A stretch of DNA of 6,681 nt, from the NCBI GenBank assembly GCA_900550735.1, contig URTD01000108.1, positions 1-6,681 on the forward strand, written 5' to 3'. Each line of letters starts with the position of its first letter. The first letter of the stretch is position 1. The stretch comes from an uncultured Collinsella sp. (GTDB taxonomy: Bacteria; Actinomycetota; Coriobacteriia; Coriobacteriales; Coriobacteriaceae). The notes under the pieces were generated by a model. The model searched no databases and was not told the origin of the DNA. It saw nothing but the letters and a program-made list of their open reading frames with translations. This document shows positions 1 through 4,805 of the stretch, one piece after another. The position numbers were made by a program, and so were the translations under genes.

Positions 1-420
1 GAGGTGTCGCTTTCGCGCAAGGTGTCGCTGCTCTTTACCGTGTACGAGGAGGTCGGCCACGGCGGTGCTTTCGTGCCGGCCGACACGCGCGAGATGATCA
101 GCGTTGACATGGGCTGCGTGGGCGACGACCTGGGCTGCACCGAGCGCATGGTGTCGATTTGCGCCAAGGATTCGGGCGGTCCGTACAACTACGACCTGGT
201 AACCACGCTGTCCAACATCGCGCGCGAGCTGGAGCTCGATTACGCCATCGATGTGTATCCGCACTACGGCTCGGACGTTGAGGCCACGCTCTCGGCCGGC
301 TACGACATCCGTCACGGCCTGATCGGCCCCGGCGTGTACGCGAGCCACAACTACGAGCGCAGCCACATCGACGGCGTGCGCAATACCTACGAGCTGGTCC
401 GCGCCTACGTACAACGCTAG
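1..420 (+). CDS. M42 family metallopeptidase (aminopeptidase-like), C-terminal part
   Basis: The frame is open from the first base (GAG) to a TAG stop, giving the last 139 residues; the start lies outside the window. M42 enzymes are cytoplasmic, dinuclear-metal aminopeptidases of about 340-360 residues that usually form dodecameric shells and trim peptides. Visible hallmarks, numbered from the window edge, are VYEEVGHGG with the Glu pair at 16-17 (general base plus metal ligand in the family), DMG with Asp36 as a probable metal ligand, a CAKDSGGPY stretch at 54-62, YGSD at 89-92, and SHNYERSH at 115-122, where His116 is the likely last metal ligand. The active-site residues expected in this part of the family are all present, so the enzyme is probably functional. 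It converges on mnmA and shows no functional link to it. The family call is firm; substrate specificity cannot be read. Confidence 0.9.
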   Translation, partial: EVSLSRKVSLLFTVYEEVGHGGAFVPADTREMISVDMGCVGDDLGCTERMVSICAKDSGGPYNYDLVTTLSNIARELELDYAIDVYPHYGSDVEATLSAGYDIRHGLIGPGVYASHNYERSHIDGVRNTYELVRAYVQR

Positions 421-428
421 CGATGCAG

Positions 429-470
429 CGGCCTCGGCTGATACGGCAGTACCGACCGAGGCCGTCCTCT
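429..470 (+). terminator. Probable terminator of the M42 peptidase gene
   Basis: A 9-bp GC-rich stem, CGGCCTCGG (429-437) with CCGAGGCCG (456-464), encloses an 18-base loop nine bases after the stop codon. It is followed by the pyrimidine-rich TCCTCTCT rather than a true T run. Position and stem strength suggest termination, but the weak tail leaves the mechanism open. Confidence 0.5.
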
Positions 471-475
471 CTAAG

Positions 476-538
476 TTGCGGTGAAATAGGGACTGTTTGG
501 CGGTTTTAAACGCTTAAACAGTCCCTATTTCACCGCAA
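476..538. repeat. Perfect 23-bp inverted repeat between convergent genes
   Basis: The left arm (476-498) and right arm (516-538) are exact reverse complements around a 17-base A/T-rich centre. The arm carries GGTGAAATAGGGACTGTTT. No T tract follows on either strand, so it is a poor intrinsic terminator, though it could stop or stabilise transcripts from both sides (the M42 gene and mnmA). Its GGGAC core resembles the TTGGGGACGG core of the palindrome at 4635-4723. I infer a dispersed REP-like intergenic element. Confidence 0.8.
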
Positions 539-556
539 TTTATGAAGGGGATGGGG

Positions 557-1657
557 CTACTTAAGTGCGCCGGTCACCGTGCCGCCGCCCAGGACGACGT
601 CGCCGCGGTAGACGACGACGGCCTGGCCGGGGGCGATGGCTCGTTGCGGCTCGTCAAAAGTTAGCAGCATTTGCCCGTCTTCGTCACGCGTAAGGGTCGC
701 TGCCTGGTCTTTCTGACGGTAGCGGTACTTGGCACCTACGCGAATGCCGCCGGCATCCAGCTCGGCCTCCATGCGTGCGTCCGGCGCGCTCCAGATCCAC
801 TCATCGGCCGTGAGGGCAGCGGCGGTCAGGTCCTCGGCCTCGCCCAGATGCACGGTGTTGTTAGCGGCGTCGACGCCCGTCACATACACGGGATGCGCCA
901 TCGCGACGCCCAGGCCCTTGCGCTGGCCGATGGTATAGCGCAGCGCGCCGTTGTGGCGCCCGACCACGCTGCCATCGCGCCATACGATGTCGCCCGGTGC
1001 AGCGGGATGTCCGCAGCGGCGCTCGATATAGCCCGCGTAGTCACCGTCTGGAATAAAGCAGATATCCTCGCTTTCGGCCTTCTTGGCGTTGGCAAAGCCC
1101 TGCTCGGCGGCAATCCGGCGCACGTCGCGCTCTTTGTCCAAGCCTGCCAGCGGAAAGATTGTGCGTGCCAGGCGCTCTTGCGTGAGCGAATACAAAAAGT
1201 AACTCTGGTCCTTTTTAGGGTCCTCGCCGCGGTGCAGCCGCCAGGTGCCGTCGGATGCCTGACTCGTTTTGGCGTAGTGACCTGTGGCGACGTAGTCGCA
1301 GCCCATGTCCAGCGCCGCATCGAGCAGCGCGCCAAACTTAATGTGGCGGTTGCAGATAATGCACGGGTTGGGCGTCAGTCCCTCCTGGTAGGCGTTCACA
1401 AAGCGCTCGATAACGTTGCGGTCGAACGTCTGCTGCAGGTCGAGCACATGATGGGGGATCCCCAGACGCTCGGCGACGGCCTTTGCGTCGGCGATGTCGC
1501 GGTCGACCTTACTCATGCCCGTGATGGGATCGGGTGCGGGGCAGGTGAGGCGCATGGTGGCGCCGACGCATTCGTAGCCCTGGCTTTTGAGCAGGTACGC
1601 GGTCACGCTGGAATCGACGCCGCCGCTCATGGCGACGAGCACGCGCTTGTTGTGCAT
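557..1657 (-). CDS. mnmA: tRNA-specific 2-thiouridylase MnmA
   Basis: 366 residues, normal length for the family. MnmA adenylates U34 of Lys, Glu and Gln tRNAs and replaces its O2 with sulfur delivered from a cysteine desulfurase. The PP-loop SGGVDSS lies at residues 11-17. The PNPCIICN motif at 96-103 holds Cys99 and Cys102, and the SEDICF motif at 196-201 holds Cys200; Cys102 and Cys200 match the catalytic pair of the family. Cys99 replaces the Asp found in E. coli, making this a CxxC-type enzyme; such three-cysteine sets have been linked to [4Fe-4S] binding in this superfamily. ATGHYAK (124-130) and DQSYFL (150-155) are also typical. The C-terminal beta-barrel region is complete. AAGGAG lies 9 bases before the ATG, and the intervening CTCC could fold back on GGAG. 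The gene follows cysK on the same strand but behind a strong terminator, so it probably has its own promoter. Confidence 0.96.
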   Translation of the reverse strand: MHNKRVLVAMSGGVDSSVTAYLLKSQGYECVGATMRLTCPAPDPITGMSKVDRDIADAKAVAERLGIPHHVLDLQQTFDRNVIERFVNAYQEGLTPNPCIICNRHIKFGALLDAALDMGCDYVATGHYAKTSQASDGTWRLHRGEDPKKDQSYFLYSLTQERLARTIFPLAGLDKERDVRRIAAEQGFANAKKAESEDICFIPDGDYAGYIERRCGHPAAPGDIVWRDGSVVGRHNGALRYTIGQRKGLGVAMAHPVYVTGVDAANNTVHLGEAEDLTAAALTADEWIWSAPDARMEAELDAGGIRVGAKYRYRQKDQAATLTRDEDGQMLLTFDEPQRAIAPGQAVVVYRGDVVLGGGTVTGALK

Positions 1658-1686
1658 GGGGAGGTTCTCCTTGGTGGCATGTGGCC

Positions 1687-1725
1687 AAAAAAGAAAAGCG
1701 GCGCGGGAGGCTGGTTCCGCGCCGC
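1687..1725 (-). terminator. Strong intrinsic terminator after cysK
   Basis: A 9-bp stem, GCGGCGCGG (1698-1706) with CCGCGCCGC (1717-1725), has a 10-base loop. Reading the minus strand it is followed by TTTTCTTTTTT. It lies downstream of cysK and only 29 bases upstream of the mnmA start codon. It is the best textbook terminator in the window for the minus strand. Confidence 0.85.
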
Positions 1726-1729
1726 AGAC

Positions 1730-1738
1730 ATTGTAGCA
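1730..1738 (-). promoter_or_regulatory. Candidate extended -10 promoter for mnmA
   Basis: On the minus strand the sequence reads TGC TACAAT, an extended -10 element with 5 of 6 matches to TATAAT. No convincing -35 lies upstream, which extended -10 promoters tolerate. Transcription would begin near 1722-1724, inside the first arm of the terminator hairpin. This is inferred from sequence only. Confidence 0.4.
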
Positions 1739-1838
1739 AGTTCGGACGTCTCGTGGGACACCCTAACGAGATGAGCTCAGGCCGCCAGAAGAGAGGGTAG
1801 ACCGGCGTGCCTTGGGCCTATCGACAAGTGACGGGCCC

Positions 1839-2777
<939 letters not shown>

Positions 2778-2852
2778 GGTGAACCTCCAAAGTGTTCAAA
2801 TGACTGGATACCGTGTGGTTTTACGGTGTGTGTAGCAGCGAAACCCACAAAC

Positions 2853-2882
2853 CTTATGGGTTGTTCGTTTTGCTGTTGGCAA
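2853..2882 (-). promoter_or_regulatory. Candidate cysK promoter
   Basis: Minus-strand TTGCCA (2877-2882, 5 of 6 to the -35 consensus) is separated by 18 bases from CATAAG (2853-2858, 4 of 6 to the -10). A short dyad, AACC-N5-GGTT (2850-2862), overlaps the -10 and could be an operator. Distance to the cysK start is about 75 bases. Weak evidence, based on hexamer matching only. Confidence 0.3.
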
Positions 2883-2962
2883 GCATAGTAGACAGTAAAG
2901 CCTAGTAACGCAATAGGAAATAGAAGATTATTACGAGTCGATTAACCAGCTTGACGGGAATA

Positions 2963-3005
2963 GGTATTTTCAAAACCAATTTTTCGGCTAGAATTTCTAC
3001 GAATT
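2963..3005. promoter_or_regulatory. Imperfect dyads over the Rrf2 promoter, possible autoregulatory operator
   Basis: Two imperfect palindromes overlap the promoter elements: GGTATTTTCAAAACC (2963-2977, five of seven pairs) over the -35, and AATT-N6-AATT (2992-3005) starting in the -10. Rrf2 regulators such as CymR and IscR are commonly autoregulated through A/T-rich dyads at this position. The sites match no consensus exactly, so the assignment is inference. Confidence 0.25.
2967..2994 (+). promoter_or_regulatory. Candidate promoter of the Rrf2-family gene
   Basis: TAGAAT (2989-2994) matches 5 of 6 bases of the -10 consensus, with TTTTCA (2967-2972) 16 bases upstream as a weak -35. Transcription would start near 3001, leaving a leader of about 30 bases with GAAAGG (3014-3019) as a modest ribosome site. 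The stretch is clearly A/T-richer than its surroundings. Confidence 0.4.
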
Positions 3006-3030
3006 AAAAGACCGAAAGGCAGCTATATAT

Positions 3031-3459
3031 ATGTTGGTTTCCACAAAGGGCAGATATGCCCTGCGCGTTATGGTCGACCTGGCCGAGCACCAGGCGGCGG
3101 GCCGTATTCCCCTCAAAGAGATCGCCGCGCGTCAGGGGATTTCGGAGAAATATCTGGAGAACATTTTGGCCACGCTCGTCCGCGCCAATATGCTCTCGGG
3201 CATGCGCGGCAAAGGCGGCGGCTATGTGCTCACGCGCCCGCCCGAGCAGTACACGGTGGGCGAGATCTTGCGCCTGACCGAAGGCAGTCTGGCACCGGTC
3301 GCATGCCTGGACGGCGACTGCAAGGGCTGCTCGCGTTCGGACGAGTGCCCCACGCTCGACGTGTGGAAGAACCTGGACAAGCTCATTAACGACTACCTCG
3401 ACGGCGTGACGCTCGATACGCTCGTCGCCCCCAACGAGGGCTACGACTACGTCATCTAG
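3031..3459 (+). CDS. Rrf2 family transcriptional regulator (IscR/CymR-like)
   Basis: 142 residues, normal for the family. Rrf2 proteins are dimeric winged-helix DNA-binding proteins, many of which sense Fe-S clusters or cysteine status. The N-terminus STKGRYALRVMVDLA (4-18) is diagnostic. The recognition helix is near SEKYLENILATL (38-49), and the wing near RGKGGGYVL (59-67). Four cysteines, Cys92, Cys97, Cys100 and Cys106, lie where IscR holds its cluster ligands (three Cys and a His in E. coli), so Fe-S binding is likely. Bacillus CymR lacks this cysteine set, although the C-terminal end (YDYVI) and the genetic neighbourhood recall CymR. The gene is divergent from cysK, making control of cysK and of itself a reasonable inference. 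The start is supported by GAAAGG 11 bases upstream. Whether it is functionally IscR-like or CymR-like cannot be settled here. Confidence 0.92.
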   Translation: MLVSTKGRYALRVMVDLAEHQAAGRIPLKEIAARQGISEKYLENILATLVRANMLSGMRGKGGGYVLTRPPEQYTVGEILRLTEGSLAPVACLDGDCKGCSRSDECPTLDVWKNLDKLINDYLDGVTLDTLVAPNEGYDYVI

Positions 3460-3472
3460 CCGCACCTGCCAT

Positions 3473-3500
3473 TTGGGGACGGGGTAGAAATGGTCGATTT
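3473..3500. repeat. Solitary half-copy of the TTGGGGACGG element
   Basis: TTGGGGACGG (3473-3482), followed by GGTAGAAATGG, matches the start of the arm of the palindrome at 4635-4723 exactly for ten bases and loosely beyond. No reverse-complement partner is present nearby. It sits 13 bases after the stop codon of the Rrf2 gene, in the same kind of 3' intergenic site as the two full palindromes. Confidence 0.45.
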
Positions 3501-3528
3501 TCTTGCCCTCTGAGGCTTGGTAAATGAC

Positions 3529-3565
3529 AAGGCCGCCCATCGTTGCGATGGACGGCCTTCGTTTT
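3529..3565. terminator. Bidirectional terminator between the Rrf2 gene and the convergent membrane-protein gene
   Basis: A 14-bp stem with one mismatch pairs 3529-3542 with 3546-3559 around a TTG loop. On the plus strand it is followed by CGTTTT. On the minus strand the stem starts AAGGCCG and is followed by a T-rich TTGTCATTT. It therefore fits as the end of both convergent genes. Confidence 0.85.
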
Positions 3566-3596
3566 GGCATGTTGTGGCGGTCCGTATCCGGTCGCA

Positions 3597-3962
3597 TTAG
3601 TTCCTGGCGATGCTGTCGAGAATGCTGCGCATAATGGATACCACGATGCTGCCCATAAAGGCCGATCCAAAGCTGGCAATGGAGATACCCGCGCCCAGCA
3701 GATTGACCGACAGGTAGCTGGCCAGCTCGAGCATAAAGCTGTTGACTACGAGCTGAAAAATACCAAGCGTGATAATAGTGAGCGGCAGCGAGATGACCGT
3801 CAGGAACGGCTTTACGAGCGAGTCGACGATGTTGAGGAACAGTCCCACGAAGGCAAAGCAGACCCAAGCCTCGGCAAAGCCGAAGGGTTGGATACCGGGG
3901 ACGAGGAACGTGGCGATCGCGATGGCGATCGAGGTGAAGAGCCAGTTAAGCATAAAGCGCAT
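3597..3962 (-). CDS. Small membrane protein, 'phage holin family 4' (PF04020, YvlD-like)
   Basis: 121 residues, typical for the family. About four hydrophobic segments are visible near residues 4-24, 29-48, 53-80 and 86-112, with almost no hydrophilic loops, so it is an integral inner-membrane protein. NIVDSLVKPFLTVISLPLTI (44-63) followed by TLGIF (65-69) and VVNSFML is the family signature. The database name 'phage holin' reflects sequence-family naming; these proteins are mostly chromosomal and of unknown role, in Bacillus sometimes tied to envelope-stress operons. No endolysin or other phage gene is near, so lysis is unlikely. AAAGGA lies 8 bases before the ATG, supporting this start. The gene stands alone, converging on the Rrf2 gene through a shared terminator. 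Confidence 0.85.
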   Translation of the reverse strand: MRFMLNWLFTSIAIAIATFLVPGIQPFGFAEAWVCFAFVGLFLNIVDSLVKPFLTVISLPLTIITLGIFQLVVNSFMLELASYLSVNLLGAGISIASFGSAFMGSIVVSIMRSILDSIARN

Positions 3963-4150
3963 GGCGTGAATCCTTTCTTGCGCCGGGGTTGCTGGCGTCG
4001 CGTGAAGCGGCTTGCGGCGGCGACCTGGATGGTTGCGCGGGCGTGCCGCGGTGTTTGGGCGCCCATTGTCTCAAATATTCGTGGAGCTTACGTGCGCATA
4101 CGGTTTCTGAACGGCGTTCGTCCTGAAAAACGCGCCGCTGGCAGAGAGTC

Positions 4151-4181
4151 TTGTCGCTTTAGTTTGGTGGTGTGCTAAACT
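4151..4181 (+). promoter_or_regulatory. Candidate promoter of the TrpR-like gene
   Basis: TAAACT (4176-4181) with TG one base upstream (4173-4174) makes an extended -10. TTGTCG (4151-4156) is a possible -35 with a long 19-base spacer. A start near 4188 would give a leader of about 99 bases beginning at the first hairpin. Hexamer matching only. Confidence 0.35.
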
Positions 4182-4186
4182 GCTAC

Positions 4187-4239
4187 GGGCAAAAGCCACA
4201 GGCGTTGCCCTATTGCATAGAACGGGCGAACGATGCCCG
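4187..4239 (+). promoter_or_regulatory. Leader with mutually exclusive hairpins (possible attenuator-like element)
   Basis: Four segments can pair in two ways. Segment 1 GGGCAA (4187-4192) pairs with segment 2 TTGCCC (4205-4210), with an inner GCC/GGC pairing; segment 3 CGGGC (4223-4227) pairs with segment 4 GCCCG (4235-4239). Alternatively segment 2 pairs with GGGCGA (4224-4229) over six bases including one G-U. No T tract follows the last stem, so any effect would be on translation rather than transcription termination. GGGC/GCCC matches arise easily in GC-rich DNA. Confidence 0.3.
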
Positions 4240-4283
4240 ATGTCAGTATCAACTTCGATGCCTTTTGGCGGGTTTGGCGGTGA
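4233..4283 (+). CDS. Possible 16-codon leader peptide with two Trp codons
   Basis: ATG at 4233 opens a frame reading MPDVSINFDAFWRVWR and stopping at TGA (4281-4283), three bases before the start of the TrpR-like gene and in the same frame. Trp occupies codons 12 and 15. No good ribosome site precedes it, and its start codon lies in the hairpin at 4223-4239. The codons TGG at 4266-4268 and 4275-4277 come from a 9-base tandem repeat (TTTGGCGGG, TTTGGCGGT). The last codons overlap the ribosome site of the downstream gene, so a ribosome paused here would mask it, and one terminating here could reinitiate. Whether it is translated is unknown. Confidence 0.3.
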   Translation: MPDVSINFDAFWRVWR

Positions 4284-4285
4284 TC
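4276..4285 (+). promoter_or_regulatory. Ribosome binding site of the TrpR-like gene
   Basis: GGCGGTGATC matches GGAGGTGATC, the full complement of the usual 16S rRNA 3' tail, at 9 of 10 bases, in a register that leaves the ATG at 4287 well spaced. Pairing is shifted toward the GGTGATC part instead of AGGAGG. Together with the in-frame TGA at 4281 this fixes the start. Confidence 0.6.
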
Positions 4286-4286
4286 G

Positions 4287-4586
4287 ATGAATATCGAGAA
4301 CATGTTTGACAAGCCTGATGTCAAGCAGCTGGTCCACGCATTTAGCCTTTTGGACGACGAGAAAGATATCCAAGCGTTTTTGACCGATATCTGCACGCCG
4401 CGCGAGATTTGCGATCTATCGCAGCGTTTGCAGGTCGCGCGTTACCTGGACGAGGGCGAGCCCTATGTCGAGGTTCAGGCGCGTACCGGCGCGTCGTCCA
4501 CCACGGTGAGCCGTGTGTCCAAGGCGCTCAACGGCGAGTACGGTGGCTACCGCAAGATCCTCATTAAGCTGGAGGATGGCGAGTAG
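4287..4586 (+). CDS. yerC: YerC/YecD family TrpR-related DNA-binding protein
   Basis: 99 residues, normal for this short family, which belongs to the Trp-repressor superfamily of all-helical DNA-binding proteins. The N-terminal helices (1-38) include LVHAFSLLDDEKDIQAFLTDICT. The core REICDLSQRLQVARYL (39-54) leads into the helix-turn-helix VEVQARTGASSTTVSRVSKAL (61-81), which resembles the TrpR reader and recognition helices. The role of YerC proteins is not established, and whether this one binds tryptophan cannot be read from sequence. In Bacillus subtilis yerC is next to pcrB-pcrA-ligA; here an AddB-like recombination gene follows, again a DNA helicase neighbourhood. The transcript ends at a strong terminator 24 bases past the stop, so co-transcription with the next gene is unlikely. 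An in-frame TGA two codons upstream rules out a longer start. Confidence 0.9.
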   Translation: MNIENMFDKPDVKQLVHAFSLLDDEKDIQAFLTDICTPREICDLSQRLQVARYLDEGEPYVEVQARTGASSTTVSRVSKALNGEYGGYRKILIKLEDGE

Positions 4587-4609
4587 GCCGCGCCAAAAAC
4601 GAATTGTGC

Positions 4610-4637
4610 AAAACCGCTCCTCCGGGGGCGGTTTTTT
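4610..4637 (+). terminator. Strong intrinsic terminator of the TrpR-like gene
   Basis: AAAACCGCTCC (4610-4620) pairs with GGGGCGGTTTT (4625-4635) over 11 bp with one G-U. The loop is TCCG closed by C-G, the very stable UNCG tetraloop type, and a six-T run (4632-4637) follows. The final T bases double as the outer bases of the 33-bp inverted repeat. Confidence 0.92.
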
Positions 4638-4723
4638 GATCCCTTGGGGACGGAGGAAAACGGATCACCGGGTTAGACTGACCCTCTCCATGATCCGTTT
4701 TCCTCCGTCCCCAAGGGATCAAA
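4635..4723. repeat. Perfect 33-bp inverted repeat with 23-base centre
   Basis: The left arm (4635-4667) and right arm (4691-4723) are exact reverse complements. The arm contains CCTTGGGGACGGAGG followed by AAAACGGATCA. The centre (4668-4690) has its own short GGGT/ACCC stem. As RNA it would make a very long uninterrupted duplex; as DNA it could form a cruciform. It carries no reading frame and no IS-type ends. I infer a REP-like or RAYT-mobilised palindrome of the same broad family as 476-538 and the half-copy at 3473-3500. Confidence 0.9.
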
Positions 4724-4747
4724 TCTGTTGGCGTGGGGCAAATCTGT
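4720..4747. repeat. Direct repeat CAAATCTGT, 19-base period
   Basis: CAAATCTGT occurs at 4720-4728 and again at 4739-4747, each followed by a G-rich stretch. The pair lies 59 bases or more upstream of the AddB-like start codon, where that gene's promoter must lie because the preceding gene is terminated. A regulatory role is possible but unsupported; no good -35/-10 pair is visible between here and 4805. Confidence 0.35.
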
Positions 4748-4805
4748 CCGCTTGGGCGGGTAGGATGGATGCATTGATTATTGCGAACAGTTTGAGCGGA
4801 GGACC

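Larger units (their letters stand above)
3963..4286. other. 324-bp divergent intergenic region
   Basis: This stretch separates the membrane-protein gene (-) from the TrpR-like gene (+). The left half is GC-rich and holds the 5' leader of the membrane-protein gene; a minus-strand GACAAT (4065-4070) with an upstream TG is its only -10-like hexamer and is weak. A perfect GAACG-G-CGTTC dyad lies at 4109-4119. The right half holds the candidate promoter, hairpins and short reading frame listed separately. No convincing additional protein gene or known RNA family is visible. Confidence 0.6.

Noticed and set aside
1687..1738. T-box or known riboswitch upstream of mnmA
   Set aside because: The leader is far too short, and no T-box sequence, specifier stem or known aptamer motif is visible.
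671..1774. Long plus-strand open frame of 367 codons opposite mnmA
   Set aside because: It is antisense to a firmly identified gene, has no recognisable domain, and is explained by GC-rich codon bias keeping the opposite strand open.
3004..3867. Minus-strand frame of 287 codons spanning the Rrf2 gene and the shared terminator
   Set aside because: It runs through a bidirectional terminator and antisense to the Rrf2 gene, with no family-like motif.
3597..3962. Prophage remnant signalled by a 'holin' gene
   Set aside because: PF04020 proteins are mostly chromosomal membrane proteins; no lysin, integrase, capsid or att-like repeat is present nearby.
4109..4119. GAACGGCGTTC as a LexA (SOS) box
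   Set aside because: The actinobacterial and Bacillus box needs GAAC-N4-GTTC; here the spacer is three bases, and neither neighbouring gene is a typical SOS gene at this distance.
4233..4289. TGA at 4281 decoded as selenocysteine or Trp
   Set aside because: No SECIS-like hairpin follows directly, homologous proteins start at the downstream Met, and the ribosome site is well placed for 4287.
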